Source: Pseudomonadota bacterium
GTDB lineage: Bacteria > Pseudomonadota > Gammaproteobacteria > Burkholderiales > Gallionellaceae
DNA length: 64,000 bases
Assembly: GCA_021782995.1 (NCBI GenBank)
Contig: JAJXUI010000003.1
Span: 1-64,000, forward strand
Direction of reading: 5' to 3'
Part shown: positions 43,897-53,362 of the stretch, piece after piece
How the letters are laid out: the number at the start of each line of letters is the position of its first letter
Numbering within the stretch: the stretch's first letter is position 1
The notes under the pieces: model-generated
Database searches by the model: none
Told to the model about the DNA's origin: nothing
Seen by the model: the letters and a program-made list of their open reading frames with translations, nothing else
Program-made: the position numbers and the translations under genes

Positions 43897-45045
43897 ATGT
43901 TGTCTTTCGAAGACGAATCCGTGCCAGAAAATAGAACAATGGGGTTGAATCCGGTTGCTGCAAGTGCCAATCCGGCACAGCACACTGAGTCCGCCAAACG
44001 CGCCTATACGATGGCAGCGGAAAGCAACAACCGCATCCGCGTGGAAGACAAGAGCGTCATTAACTGCAAGGCCGACGTCAATCAGCTGGTGCCGTTCAAA
44101 TACAAATGGGCGTGGGAGAAATACCTGGCTGGTTGCGCCAACCACTGGATGCCGCAGGAAATCAACATGAGCGCGGATATCGCGCTATGGAAAAACCCGA
44201 ACGGCCTGACCGCGGACGAGCGCTTGCTGATCAAGCGCAACCTAGGATTCTTCAGTACGGCAGACAGCCTCGCCGCCAACAATATCGTGCTGGGTACCTA
44301 TCGCCACATTACCAACCCCGAGTGTCGCCAGTACCTGTTGCGCCAGGCATTCGAGGAAGCGATTCATACCCATGCCTACCAGTACATCATCGAGAGCCTG
44401 GGGCTGGATGACGGCGAAATCTTCAATATGTATCACGAAGTATCCTGCATCCGTGACAAGGACGAGTTCCTGCTGCCTTACATCGACACGCTGACCAACC
44501 CTGAATTCCAAACGGGCACCGTGGAAGCCGACCAGCAGCTGCTGAAAAGCCTGATTGTGTTTGCCTGCATCATGGAAGGCATGTTCTTCTATGTCGGCTT
44601 TGTGCAGATCCTGGCGCTGGGACGCCAGAACAAGATGACCGGTGCTGCCGAGCAATACCAGTACATCATGCGTGATGAATCCATGCACCTGAACTTCGGG
44701 GTGGACCTGATCAACCAGATCAAACTGGAAAATCCGCACCTGTGGACCCCGGCCTTCCGTGAGGAAATCCGAGGCCTGTTGCAGAAAGGCGTGGAGCTGG
44801 AATACCGCTATGCGGAAGACACCATGCCGCGCGGCATCCTTGGCCTGAATGCAGGTATGTTCAAGGAATATCTGCGCTTTATTGCCAATCGCCGCTGCCA
44901 GCAGATCGGCGTGGATATTCTGTATCAGGGCGCAACGAACCCGTTCCCGTGGATGGCGGAGATGATCGACCTGAAGAAAGAGAAGAATTTCTTTGAGACC
45001 CGCGTCACTGAATATCAGACAGGCGGGGCACTTTCCTGGGACTGA
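43897..45045 (+). CDS. nrdB: Class Ia ribonucleoside-diphosphate reductase, beta subunit
   Basis: This 382-aa protein carries the dinuclear metal and tyrosyl radical that start NrdA catalysis. Metal ligands fall in [17 protein letters not shown] (Glu, His; radical Tyr in the AYQYI position aligned to E. coli Tyr122), [15 protein letters not shown] (Glu) and [14 protein letters not shown] (Glu, His). The C-terminus [19 protein letters not shown] is the tail docking on NrdA. Ribosome binding GAGGGAG lies 10 nt upstream of the ATG. A strong terminator follows. Confidence 0.96.
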   Translation: MLSFEDESVPENRTMGLNPVAASANPAQHTESAKRAYTMAAESNNRIRVEDKSVINCKADVNQLVPFKYKWAWEKYLAGCANHWMPQEINMSADIALWKNPNGLTADERLLIKRNLGFFSTADSLAANNIVLGTYRHITNPECRQYLLRQAFEEAIHTHAYQYIIESLGLDDGEIFNMYHEVSCIRDKDEFLLPYIDTLTNPEFQTGTVEADQQLLKSLIVFACIMEGMFFYVGFVQILALGRQNKMTGAAEQYQYIMRDESMHLNFGVDLINQIKLENPHLWTPAFREEIRGLLQKGVELEYRYAEDTMPRGILGLNAGMFKEYLRFIANRRCQQIGVDILYQGATNPFPWMAEMIDLKKEKNFFETRVTEYQTGGALSWD

Positions 45046-45069
45046 TACCTTTAAAAGCATTCGCAGATT

Positions 45070-45100
45070 AAAAAATGCACCTTTAGAGGTGCATTTTTTT
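45070..45100 (+). terminator. Rho-independent terminator of nrdAB
   Basis: AAAAAATGCACCT-TTAG-AGGTGCATTTTTTT forms a 13-bp stem with a seven-T tail, 25 nt after the nrdB stop. Confidence 0.95.
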
Positions 45101-45101
45101 G

Positions 45102-45440
45102 TCTGTTGAACGACGAAATTGCATATGAAATTTCGGCTCATGTACATTGGCCGAGTAATTTCTGTGCTGTGAAGATTCTTGCATTGCTAATGCTGGCAAT
45201 CATTTTGCTGCATATTTTTTAGGCAAAAATGATACGGGCGGTTTAAAAAAATTCACTTTTGTCAACAAAAAAATAGTTTTTTTTTAAAAAGTATGATAAG
45301 TTGCTGACTATTAATGAGAGCTCGGCATTTTTTGAGTGAACGAACGTTCGATTGCGTCATAAATAGGCGTTGCGGGTGTAAGGGGTAGTTGTTGTTTTTA
45401 TTGATGTTTTAATTTTCACCATTGACTAAGGAGAAAAAAA
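45102..45440. promoter_or_regulatory. AT-rich upstream region of the histone H1-like gene
   Basis: This 339-bp region has no gene. It has several A- and T-tracts (45245-45290) that probably bend DNA, and a palindrome CGAACGTTCG (45345-45354). GGAGAAAAAAA directly precedes the ATG. Such a region fits a growth-phase-regulated nucleoid protein promoter, but no specific operator is identified. Confidence 0.45.
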
Positions 45441-45947
45441 ATGGCAGCAGCAAAGAAAGCAAAACCAGCAGCAAAGAAGGCAGCAACGGCTAAAAAGCCT
45501 GCTGCCAAAAAAGCAACAGCAACGAAAAAGCCAGTAGCCAAGAAAGCCGCAGCGAAAAAGCCAGCAGCCAAGAAAGCCGTAGCGAAAAAACCAGCAGCCA
45601 AAAAAGTTGCAGCCAAAAAAGTTGCAGCCAAAAAAGTTGCAGCCAAAAAGCCAGCAGCCAAGAAAGTTGCAGCGAAAAAGCCAGCAGCCAAGAAAGCCGT
45701 AGCGAAAAAGCCAGCAGCCAAGAAAGCCGCAGCGAAAAAGCCAGCAGCCAAGAAAGCCGCTGCTGCGAAGATGCCTGCCGCGAAGAAGCCTGTTGCGAAA
45801 AAAGCCGCTGCTCCAAAAAAACCAGCTGCTCCAGCCGCAGCACCAGCAGCACCGGCCAGCTCTTCCGTGTCTCCATCGGCACAGGCTCCTGTCCGCCCAG
45901 CCGCTACATGGCCATTCCCGACATTGGGTATCGGCAAGCCTAACTGA
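45441..45947 (+). CDS. Histone H1-like DNA-binding protein (Ala/Lys/Pro-rich)
   Basis: This 168-aa protein consists mainly of near-repeats of AKKPAAKKA and KKVAAKK with about 28 percent Lys, no acidic residues to speak of, and then an Ala/Pro/Ser-rich hinge. The end [12 protein letters not shown] resembles the conserved WPFPTG-type tail of betaproteobacterial histone H1-like proteins. It is expected to bind and compact DNA in the nucleoid. The repeat DNA (GCCAGCAGCCAAGAAAGCC) makes unit-number variation likely. The antisense ORF at 45416-45958 is a compositional shadow. Confidence 0.9.
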   Translation: MAAAKKAKPAAKKAATAKKPAAKKATATKKPVAKKAAAKKPAAKKAVAKKPAAKKVAAKKVAAKKVAAKKPAAKKVAAKKPAAKKAVAKKPAAKKAAAKKPAAKKAAAAKMPAAKKPVAKKAAAPKKPAAPAAAPAAPASSSVSPSAQAPVRPAATWPFPTLGIGKPN

Positions 45948-46028
45948 TGGGGCGCCACTGCTGCATGGTTCTACTGATTTGTATTACAGAGCATTAACCC
46001 CGTGTAGCAGTGAAGTTGGCATCTGACA

Positions 46029-46055
46029 GGCGTGCTCGAAAGTGTGCGCCTTTTT
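46029..46055 (+). terminator. Rho-independent terminator of the H1-like gene
   Basis: GGCGTGC-TCGAAAGT-GTGCGCC with G-U pairs and a T-rich tail (TTTTTCTTTTT). Confidence 0.75.
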
Positions 46056-46167
46056 CTTTTTAAACCCGGACTAAGTTCGGGGTTGAATGTCTTCCTCATT
46101 TAGCAAGAACATGACGGCTGCATGCCGCTTGCCTGACCTGGCAGGGAGAGTGTGTATCCAGACTGAT

Positions 46168-46737
46168 TCAGCGAGTAAGCCTTATGCTATATTGCGTTAT
46201 GGGCGCTGCACTGTTTTTGTCGAATGCGATGCCGGCTTCCACGCCTGCCATGGCAATATCCTTGGCATCTGCTACTCTGGAATAGGCATATTGCATGGCG
46301 CCCAACGCAAATTCATGTCCTGAGCCTATCGCCCAATATTGAGTATATTCAAATACTTCACGCATCGAAAAGATGGCATATAAACCACTGGAGTTGATGA
46401 TCAGTGCGGTAATCTGGCTGGATTCATAGGGATCTTCTTCGTCTTCCTTGGGGTTCAGGAAGCACTCTTCCTTCAATACGGGATGAAGTTTGCGAAACGT
46501 TTCAAAAATGGCGGCCTTTCCGTGCAAATGCATATCCGGTGTTTTGGCGAGCAGGTTGGCAAGTACCAGGTGATGCGCGGCGCTGCCGCATACACCAACG
46601 AAACTGTCGCCGATTTGCAGGATTTTGTCATGCGAGCTGTCCATCGCAGCGGGCAAGCGGGTGTTGCCAAAAGTTGTCAATGTGTCGGCGGCAATGGTTA
46701 CAATGCCATTCTTTCTGGCTGCTACGATGGTGGTCAT
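46168..46737 (-). CDS. Betaproteobacterial proteasome homologue (BPH), Ntn-hydrolase
   Basis: This 189-aa protein has the proteasome beta/HslV-like fold start MTTIVAARKNGIVTIAADTLTTFGNTRL. The nucleophile Thr would follow the initiator Met, the Asp comes in AADT (near residue 18), and the Lys in SSHDKILQIGD (near 39). GSGHEFALGAMQYAY (near residue 142) is the Ntn C-terminal motif. The sequence matches BPH better than HslV, and there is no hslU beside it. BPH forms a double-heptamer ring; its native partner and substrates are poorly known. It is divergent from pabB with only 40 bp between. Confidence 0.85.
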   Translation of the reverse strand: MTTIVAARKNGIVTIAADTLTTFGNTRLPAAMDSSHDKILQIGDSFVGVCGSAAHHLVLANLLAKTPDMHLHGKAAIFETFRKLHPVLKEECFLNPKEDEEDPYESSQITALIINSSGLYAIFSMREVFEYTQYWAIGSGHEFALGAMQYAYSRVADAKDIAMAGVEAGIAFDKNSAAPITQYSIRLTR

Positions 46738-46777
46738 TTCTGATGTTCCTCTTTTATGTTGACTGATTTTAGCACTG

Positions 46778-48160
46778 ATGTTGCAAAGAACAGCGCTTCC
46801 TTACTTAGCTGATGTCGCCAGGTATTTTATGGCGATTGCAGATTTGCCATGGGCCATGTGGCTGGATAGTGGCGGGCGTGCACGCTATGACATCATCGTG
46901 GCACACCCTGCTGTGACCCTGGTGACGCAGGATGGGCAGACGCAGATCGAGTATCAGGGAAAGACCTCATTTTCAGACCTGCAGCCGTTGCAGTTGATCA
47001 GGCAGTATCTGGGCGAGTACAGCGAGACTCCGCCGGATATCCGTTTTGCCGGGGGGGCGCTGGGATATTGGTCCTATGATTTTGCGCGTTTACTGCATCC
47101 CTTGCCGAACATGGCGAAGGATGCAGAGCAACTGCCGGAAATGGCTGTAGGTATTTATGACTGGGCATTACAGGTCGATCATCAGGAAAAGCGGGCTGAG
47201 CTGATTTCAATGTTCAGGTTTCCCCAGACTGAAAGTCATTTCGGGCAGGTGCTTGACAGGCTGCAGAACCCAGGCGGGGCTCAGCAAGCGGGTTGCTTTA
47301 GCGTTGTGGGTCAAATCAGTTCGAATTTTGAGCGGCATGTGTACGCCCAGAAATTTGAAAGGATCAAGCATTTCCTTGCGGAAGGGGATTGCTACCAGGT
47401 CAATCTGGCGCAGCGCTTCAGTGCGCATGCGGAAGGAAATGCCTTGCCTGCCTACTTGGCATTACGTGAATTGAGTCCGGCACCGTATGCGGCTTTCATG
47501 AATTTTCCTTTTGTGCAGATACTCTGCGCTTCACCCGAGCAATTCCTGCAGCTGGATGCGGGCAGTGTGACAACACGTCCGATCAAGGGAACGCGACCGG
47601 TCAGGGCGGATGCAGAGGAAAATGCGGCGATGGTCAGTGAGCTGCAAAAAAGCAGCAAGGACCGGGCCGAAAACCTGATGATCGTGGATTTGTTACGCAA
47701 TGACCTGGGCAAGCACTGCAAAGCCGGCTCGGTGAAGGTGCCCGAACTTTTTAAAGTGGAGAGTTTCCGTACGGTGCACCATCTGGTCAGCACGGTTACG
47801 GGATCCTTGTCGCCTGACAGCGATGCACTGACCTTGCTTGCGGATTGTCTGCCGGGAGGTTCCATAACAGGAGCGCCCAAGCAACGTGCTATGGAAATTA
47901 TCGAGCTGCTGGAGCCGGATCGCAGGGGAGTGTATTGCGGGGCGATTGGTTATATCGGATTTGATGGCAGAATGGACACCAATATCGCCATACGCACGAT
48001 GGTGTATGGAAACGGAGAGATTCGATTATGGGCCGGGGGCGGGATCGTGGCTGATTCAGATGCGGCGTCCGAGTTTCAGGAAACGCTGGATAAAGCCGCA
48101 GCTATGCTTCAGGTCTTGTATCATTTCGGCGCCAGAAGAAAAATAGATGGAGATATATAA
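46778..48160 (+). CDS. pabB: Aminodeoxychorismate synthase component I
   Basis: This 460-aa enzyme aminates chorismate to ADC for folate synthesis, using ammonia from PabA (not in this window). The chorismate-binding domain has TRPIKGTRPVRADAEENAAMVSEL, DLLRNDLGKHCKAGSVKVPEL, and LLADCLPGGSITGAPKQRAMEII, which contain catalytic Lys and Glu residues of the PabB/TrpE family. The N-terminal domain is the usual all-beta Trp-binding-like part. The ATG at 46778 has no strong ribosome binding site. The pirin gene follows by 4 nt. Confidence 0.93.
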   Translation: MLQRTALPYLADVARYFMAIADLPWAMWLDSGGRARYDIIVAHPAVTLVTQDGQTQIEYQGKTSFSDLQPLQLIRQYLGEYSETPPDIRFAGGALGYWSYDFARLLHPLPNMAKDAEQLPEMAVGIYDWALQVDHQEKRAELISMFRFPQTESHFGQVLDRLQNPGGAQQAGCFSVVGQISSNFERHVYAQKFERIKHFLAEGDCYQVNLAQRFSAHAEGNALPAYLALRELSPAPYAAFMNFPFVQILCASPEQFLQLDAGSVTTRPIKGTRPVRADAEENAAMVSELQKSSKDRAENLMIVDLLRNDLGKHCKAGSVKVPELFKVESFRTVHHLVSTVTGSLSPDSDALTLLADCLPGGSITGAPKQRAMEIIELLEPDRRGVYCGAIGYIGFDGRMDTNIAIRTMVYGNGEIRLWAGGGIVADSDAASEFQETLDKAAAMLQVLYHFGARRKIDGDI

Positions 48161-48164
48161 TATT

Positions 48165-48863
48165 ATGATTATTTTAAGAAAATCAACCGATCGAGGACGT
48201 GCTGAACATGGCTGGCTGGATAGTTGGCACAGTTTCTCGTTTGCCGATTATCACGATCCGGCACATGTCAATTTTTCCGTCTTGCGTGTGATCAATGAAG
48301 ACAGGGTGGCCGCAGGTCAGGGGTTTGCCACGCACGGTCATCGTGATATGGAAATCCTCAGTTATGTTCTGAGCGGTTCCCTGCAACACAGGGACAGTAT
48401 GGGGAATGGCAAGGTAATGACGTGGGGTGAGGTGCAGCTGATGAGTGCCGGCACCGGCGTCATGCATAGTGAATTCAATCCGTCAGTCACGGAAGGGGTG
48501 CATTTTCTGCAGATCTGGATTGTGCCAAACCAGCAAGGCGTTACACCTGGCTATCAGCAAAAACATTTCAGTGCAGAAGAAAAGCGCGGGCGCTGGTGCT
48601 TGCTGATTTCACCCGATGGCAATTCCGGTTCCTTGAAGGTGCATCAGGCTGCAAATGTCTATGCGGCACTTGTAAATGGTGATGAGACGCTGTCGTTTGC
48701 AATTCCGCCGGGCAGGAATGTGTATCTGCATCTGGCAAGAGGTGCGGTGAGGTGTGGTGAGTATGCGCTTGCCGCTGGTGATGCACTGATGTTCAGCGGG
48801 GAGCATGCCTTGCAGCTGGAGCAAGGCAAGGAAGCAGAATTATTGTTGTTTGACCTGCCCTGA
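48165..48863 (+). CDS. Pirin-family protein (YhhW/quercetinase-like)
   Basis: I set the start at MIILRKSTDRGRAEHGWLDS (48165, 232 aa) rather than six codons earlier. The bicupin pirin fold has the metal ligands in FATHGHRDMEILSYVLSG (His, His) and VMHSEFNP (His, Glu). Family members have quercetin 2,3-dioxygenase activity or redox-sensing roles; the natural substrate is not known. Its 3' end overlaps the convergent spoT 3' end by 24 nt, which includes a G8 run just past the stop codon. Confidence 0.9.
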   Translation: MIILRKSTDRGRAEHGWLDSWHSFSFADYHDPAHVNFSVLRVINEDRVAAGQGFATHGHRDMEILSYVLSGSLQHRDSMGNGKVMTWGEVQLMSAGTGVMHSEFNPSVTEGVHFLQIWIVPNQQGVTPGYQQKHFSAEEKRGRWCLLISPDGNSGSLKVHQAANVYAALVNGDETLSFAIPPGRNVYLHLARGAVRCGEYALAAGDALMFSGEHALQLEQGKEAELLLFDLP

Positions 48864-50981
48864 GGGGGGGGCATTTTTCACCCGCGTGATGCGGGTGACT
48901 TCAGGAATCAGGCGCAGGTTGCGCATCACATTGGCCAGATGGATTCGGTTGTTGACTTGCAGGGTGAAGTACAGTGCGGTGTAATCGCCCTCGCTGCTGA
49001 AATTGACATTTTCAATATTGGAATCTGCTTCGGCAATGGCAGTTGCCACCTTGGCCAGTACGCCGCGCTGATTGGCGACAATCAATTTGATATTAACCTC
49101 AAACAGCTTGTTGATGTTTTTGTCCCAGGCTACATCCAGCCAGTCATCGGAAGTGGTCTTGCCCTTGCGCAGTGTCTGGCAATCGTGGGTATGCACCACC
49201 AGTCCCTGGCCGCTCTTGATCACGCCGATGATGGGGTCTCCCGGTATCGGCATGCAGCATTTGCCGAATTGAACGGCCATACCCTCGGTGCCAAGGATGG
49301 TGATGATGCCTTTGCTGGCGGCAGCCTGCAGGCTGGAGTCCTCTGTCACCATCGCCAGCTTGCGGGCGATCACGGTATTCAGGCTGCGTCCGAGCCCGAT
49401 GTCGGTAAATATTTCCTGGCGGGATTTTGCGCTGGATTCGCGGATCAGCTTGTCCCAGCTTGCGTCGTCTATTTCTGCAAGCTTCTTGCCCAGTGCTTGC
49501 AGGGCCTGGTTAAGCAGGCGCTCACCCAGCGCGGCAGACTCTTCCTGATGCATCGTTTTCAGTGTATGTCGAATCTGGCTGCGCGCCTTGCTGGTGACGA
49601 CAAAACTCAACCATGCCGGATTGGGGTGGGCGTGGGGTGCGGTAATGATCTCGACCCGGTCGCCGTTGTTCAGTTCGGTGCGGAGCGGGACCAGTTCAAA
49701 ATTCACCTTGGCAGCCACGCAGCGGTTGCCGATGTCGGTATGCACACTGTAGGCAAAATCAACTGTGGTTGCACCGCGTGGTAAAGACAGGATCTTGCCT
49801 TGCGGGGTAAACACATAGACCTCGTCCGGGAACAGGTCAATTTTCAGGTGTTCCAGAAACTCCACAGAGTCGCCGCTCTGGCTCAGGCTTTCGAGCAGGC
49901 TTTGCAGCCATTGGTGGGTTTTTACATGCAGTTCGTTGATCTGCGTTTCGCCAGTCTTGTACAGCCAGTGAGAAGCCACGCCCGCATCGGCAACGCGTGC
50001 CATTTCTTCAGTGCGTATCTGCACTTCGATGGGGGTCCCATAGGGACCAAACAGGGTGGTGTGCAGCGACTGATAGCCATTGGCTTTGGGGATGGCAATG
50101 TAGTCCTTGAATTTTCCCGGGATGGGTTTGTACAGGCCATGCAGCAAACCCAGCGCGATATAGCAGGCGTTGACGTCCTTTACCAGCACGCGGAAACCAT
50201 AAATATCCAGTACCTGGGAAAAGGTCAGCGACTTTGCCTGCATCTTCAGGTAAATGCCATACAGATGCTTTTCACGTCCCTTTACTTCGGCCTGGATGTG
50301 GTTTTCGGCAAGGCGCAGGCGGATGGCGTCCTGAATTTTGCCGATCACTTCAGGTCGGTTGCCACGAGCGGCCTTGAGCGCCTTGGCCAGTACGTTGTAG
50401 CGATTGGGATGCAGGTACCTGAAACTGAGATCTTCCAGTTCGTGGAAAATATCGTTCAACCCAAGCCGGTTGGCGATAGGGGCATAGATTTCCAGCGTTT
50501 CCTTGGCAATACGCGCAGATTTGGCTGGTGGAACCGAGCCCAGCGTACGCATATTGTGTAGCCGGTCAGCCAGTTTGATCAGGATAACCCGCACATCACG
50601 GGCCATCGCCAGCAGCATTTTGCGGAAGTTTTCAGCCTGGGCATCTGCTACGGTTTCGAACTTGAGCTTGTCGATCTTGCTGAGGCCTTCCACCACATCA
50701 GCCACCGGCTTGCCGAATTGTGATGCAATGTCTGTTGCAGTGATTTCCGTATCTTCCACGACATCATGCAACAGCGCTGCAATGATGGCCTGGGTATCGA
50801 GATGCAGCTGGGTGAGAATGCGGGCGACAGCGATGGGGTGGGTAACGTAGGCTTCGCCAGACTGGCGGAACTGACCCTGATGTGCGGTCTTGCTGAGCTC
50901 GACAGCGCGCTGGATGTGTTCTACATCCTCGGGTTTCAGGTAGCCTGAAACCTCCTGAATGAGCTCTTCAACCTCAGACAT
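48840..50981 (-). CDS. spoT: Bifunctional (p)ppGpp synthetase/hydrolase SpoT
   Basis: This 713-aa protein controls the stringent alarmone. The N-terminal HD hydrolase domain has THPIAVARIL and ALLHDVVEDTEITATDI (HD motif near residue 71). The synthetase domain includes GREKHLYGIYLKMQAK and IYGFRVLVKDVNACYIALG, then the TGS domain (VYVFTPQGKILSLPRGATTVDFAYSVHTDIG) and a C-terminal ACT domain. The last codons cross a C8 run and give the tail APPSGQVKQQ, so slippage would change only the tail. It is third in gmk-rpoZ-spoT. Confidence 0.96.
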   Translation of the reverse strand: MSEVEELIQEVSGYLKPEDVEHIQRAVELSKTAHQGQFRQSGEAYVTHPIAVARILTQLHLDTQAIIAALLHDVVEDTEITATDIASQFGKPVADVVEGLSKIDKLKFETVADAQAENFRKMLLAMARDVRVILIKLADRLHNMRTLGSVPPAKSARIAKETLEIYAPIANRLGLNDIFHELEDLSFRYLHPNRYNVLAKALKAARGNRPEVIGKIQDAIRLRLAENHIQAEVKGREKHLYGIYLKMQAKSLTFSQVLDIYGFRVLVKDVNACYIALGLLHGLYKPIPGKFKDYIAIPKANGYQSLHTTLFGPYGTPIEVQIRTEEMARVADAGVASHWLYKTGETQINELHVKTHQWLQSLLESLSQSGDSVEFLEHLKIDLFPDEVYVFTPQGKILSLPRGATTVDFAYSVHTDIGNRCVAAKVNFELVPLRTELNNGDRVEIITAPHAHPNPAWLSFVVTSKARSQIRHTLKTMHQEESAALGERLLNQALQALGKKLAEIDDASWDKLIRESSAKSRQEIFTDIGLGRSLNTVIARKLAMVTEDSSLQAAASKGIITILGTEGMAVQFGKCCMPIPGDPIIGVIKSGQGLVVHTHDCQTLRKGKTTSDDWLDVAWDKNINKLFEVNIKLIVANQRGVLAKVATAIAEADSNIENVNFSSEGDYTALYFTLQVNNRIHLANVMRNLRLIPEVTRITRVKNAPPSGQVKQQ

Positions 50982-51000
50982 AGGGTGGCAGGGTGAATCA

Positions 51001-51207
51001 TCAGGCCATGCCGCGATTCAGGATCTCAAGGCCAACCTTGCCTTCACTGATTTCTCGCAGCGCGATCACGGTGGGTTTGTCATTGCTTTCGGAAACCATG
51101 AAGTTCGAGCCATTTGCAATCTGGCGAGCGCGGTAGGCGGCAGCGAGTGTCAGCTCAAAACGGTTTGGGATGTGGTGCAAGCAATCTTCAACTGTAATAC
51201 GTGCCAT
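51001..51207 (-). CDS. rpoZ: RNA polymerase omega subunit
   Basis: This 68-aa protein is the omega subunit that assists beta-prime folding and binds ppGpp with it. [34 protein letters not shown] is the family signature. It starts 3 nt after the gmk stop, with the ribosome binding site inside the gmk end (CAGGAGAA), and ends 19 nt before spoT. The arrangement ties transcription machinery to ppGpp metabolism. Confidence 0.96.
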   Translation of the reverse strand: MARITVEDCLHHIPNRFELTLAAAYRARQIANGSNFMVSESNDKPTVIALREISEGKVGLEILNRGMA

Positions 51208-51210
51208 TTT

Positions 51211-51831
51211 TCATTTCTCCTGCTTCTGCAATTGGTTGATCAAGTCGGCGTGGCGTGCCAGCTGGCGTTCACGGCCCAGGGCAGACGCCACGGTGATGGC
51301 ATTGAGCTGCAGCAGCGCAACGTCCAGAATGTCGTTAATAATAACATAGTCGAACTCGGCTACATGACCGATATCCTCTTGCGCAGCCTGCAAACGGCGC
51401 GAGATGATATCGGCGCTGTCCTGCTTGCGGCCTGTCAGTCGAGTTTCAAGTGCGGTCAGTGAAGGGGGAAGTATGTAAATTGAAATGCTATCCGGGAATT
51501 TCTTGCGAACTTGCGCGGCACCTTGCCAGTCAATTTCCAGCAGGATGTCCCTTCCTGCGGCCATTTCCTTGCTGATCCACGATTGCGAAGTGCCATACAG
51601 GTTGCCGTAAACCTCGGCACTTTCGACAAAATCGCCATGTTTTGCCATTTCAAGGAATTGTTCCTTGCTGATAAAGTGGTAGTCCTTGCCATCAGTTTCG
51701 CCCGGACGGGCAGGTCTTGTTGTATAGGAGACTGATAGATCGATATTTTTATTGATGCCCAGCAGTGCATTGACCAGGCTGGTTTTCCCTGCACCGGATG
51801 GGGCGCTGACGACAAACAGATTGCCTTTCAT
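51211..51831 (-). CDS. gmk: Guanylate kinase
   Basis: The start is MKGNLFVVSAPSG at 51831 (206 aa), with GGAG just upstream; the track's 17 extra residues are unlikely. The P-loop is SAPSGAGKTSLVNAL (near residue 10), with the GMP-binding TTRPARPGETDGKDYHFIS and the DWQGAAQVRKKFP motif after it. It phosphorylates GMP to GDP, linking it to (p)ppGpp precursors. First gene of gmk-rpoZ-spoT. Confidence 0.96.
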   Translation of the reverse strand: MKGNLFVVSAPSGAGKTSLVNALLGINKNIDLSVSYTTRPARPGETDGKDYHFISKEQFLEMAKHGDFVESAEVYGNLYGTSQSWISKEMAAGRDILLEIDWQGAAQVRKKFPDSISIYILPPSLTALETRLTGRKQDSADIISRRLQAAQEDIGHVAEFDYVIINDILDVALLQLNAITVASALGRERQLARHADLINQLQKQEK

Positions 51832-52287
51832 GAATACTCCGTGGTGTAAGTTATGGAGCTGCCTGGTCAGCATAAAGGCCAAAAGAATGCCTTGGCGCTA
51901 ATGCAGGTGTCCAGAAAGCCGTGATGGATTTGGAAGGCATGAATTATGCCTTATGTAACGGCTTTATTGCATGATCGTACAGGCTGTATTTCTGAATGTT
52001 AAGTATTGCAGTACTGAATTTCAGCTTGGGTGTTGTTCGGTTCGGCTCCGGCATGCCGTGGTGTCGAGTCGGCTGATAACAGATTATTGATCCGCAGCCA
52101 GCCAAGGCTTCGGCGGTTTTCTGGATTGATGCGTGAATTTTCAAATATTTCATCAGGATACAGGTGATTTTGAATGGATTTGGCAGGCGAATGTTGACTT
52201 GCCTCGCAGGGAGTATTTGACAGTCGGGCAATGTATCTTTAAAATCCGCGCCCTTCGAAGTTTACTCATTACCGTATTGGAAGTGCC
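51832..52287. other. Divergent region between gmk and rplM (456 bp)
   Basis: The 95-aa minus-strand ORF at 51944-52231 has no family resemblance or ribosome binding site and I do not accept it as a gene. The region carries the rplM promoter at its right end; otherwise I see no notable structure. Confidence 0.5.
52217..52245 (+). promoter_or_regulatory. Sigma-70 promoter for rplM-rpsI
   Basis: TTGACA (52217-52222) and TAAAAT (52240-52245) are separated by 17 bp, an almost consensus housekeeping promoter 43 nt upstream of the rplM start. Confidence 0.8.
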
Positions 52288-52725
52288 ATGAAAACATTTT
52301 CCGCAAAAGCACATGAAGTTCAGCATGACTGGCTGCTGGTCGATGCATCTGACAAAGTTCTGGGCCGTCTGGCTAGCCAGATTGCAGCTCGTCTGCGCGG
52401 CAAGCACAAGGCTATCTATACGCCGCACACAGACACCGGCGATTTCGTTGTCGTGGTGAATGCTGACAAGATTCGCGTAACCGGTACCAAGGCCAAGGAC
52501 AAAATGTACTACCGTCACTCTACTTATCCGGGCGGTATTTACGAAACCAATTTCACCAAGCTGTTGAACCGTCATCCGCACCGTGTGCTGCACAAGGCTG
52601 TGCGCGGAATGATGCCCAAGGGCCCGCTGGGTTATGCAATGCTGCGCAAACTGAAGGTTTATGCAGGCGCAGAGCATCCGCATAGCGCACAGCAGCCAAA
52701 ACCTGTTGATCTGTTGAAGGCATAA
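52288..52725 (+). CDS. rplM: 50S ribosomal protein L13
   Basis: This 145-aa protein has the L13 family pattern [32 protein letters not shown] and the internal signature [12 protein letters not shown], plus [19 protein letters not shown]. It is an early-assembly large-subunit protein. It is followed after 2 nt by rpsI, the usual L13-S9 operon. Confidence 0.98.
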   Translation: MKTFSAKAHEVQHDWLLVDASDKVLGRLASQIAARLRGKHKAIYTPHTDTGDFVVVVNADKIRVTGTKAKDKMYYRHSTYPGGIYETNFTKLLNRHPHRVLHKAVRGMMPKGPLGYAMLRKLKVYAGAEHPHSAQQPKPVDLLKA

Positions 52726-52727
52726 TC

Positions 52728-53120
52728 ATGAGCGTAAATTACAACTACGGCACAGGCCGTCGCAAAAATGCGGTAGCCCGCGTTTTCATCAAGCCAGGCA
52801 AAGGCGACATCATCGTTAACGATAAGCCGCTTGATGTTTACTTCTCCCGCGAAACTGGCCGCATGGTCGTACGTCAGCCACTGGAGCTGACAGACAATGT
52901 TGGCAAGTTCGACATCATGGTGAATGTACAAGGTGGTGGTGAGTCCGGCCAGGCAGGCGCAGTACGCCATGGCATTAGCCGCGCACTCGTAGATTTTGAT
53001 GAGTCACTGCGCTCCGCCTTGCGTGTGGCTGGTTTGCTGACCCGTGACGCGCGTGAAGTAGAACGTAAGAAAATGGGTTTGCGCAAAGCCCGCAAGCGCA
53101 AGCAATATTCCAAGCGCTAA
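52728..53120 (+). CDS. rpsI: 30S ribosomal protein S9
   Basis: This 130-aa protein starts [23 protein letters not shown] and ends in the basic tail [12 protein letters not shown] that reaches the P-site t[22 protein letters not shown] is the family signature. It is the second gene of the L13-S9 operon and is followed by a terminator. Confidence 0.98.
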   Translation: MSVNYNYGTGRRKNAVARVFIKPGKGDIIVNDKPLDVYFSRETGRMVVRQPLELTDNVGKFDIMVNVQGGGESGQAGAVRHGISRALVDFDESLRSALRVAGLLTRDAREVERKKMGLRKARKRKQYSKR

Positions 53121-53136
53121 TTGCTGCAAAACATGG

Positions 53137-53161
53137 AAAAACCGCCTTATGGCGGTTTTTT
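53137..53161 (+). terminator. Rho-independent terminator of rplM-rpsI
   Basis: AAAAACCGCC-TTAT-GGCGGTTTTTT, 16 nt after the rpsI stop. Confidence 0.95.
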
Positions 53162-53362
53162 CATTTAACATTCCGAAATTATCTGCATGGGTTGCAAAAC
53201 TTTTTGAGCTGAATTGTGCCAAACCTTGATATCGGTACAGGATGTATGATGTTTTGGCTGAGCATTTGCCGATGCATAGGAAAAGCTGGATCAGAAAAAC
53301 TGATCATGTTGGTTTCGCAGATTTGACTGGGATCTATTTCTTTCCGAAATTACCTTGCTAGT

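Noticed and set aside
45416-45958. 180-aa Ala/Phe-rich minus-strand ORF opposite the H1-like gene
   Set aside because: It is the reverse complement of a Lys/Ala repeat, producing a false hydrophobic protein.
51944-52231. 95-aa minus-strand ORF upstream of rplM
   Set aside because: It lacks a ribosome binding site, overlaps the rplM promoter and has no recognisable sequence pattern.
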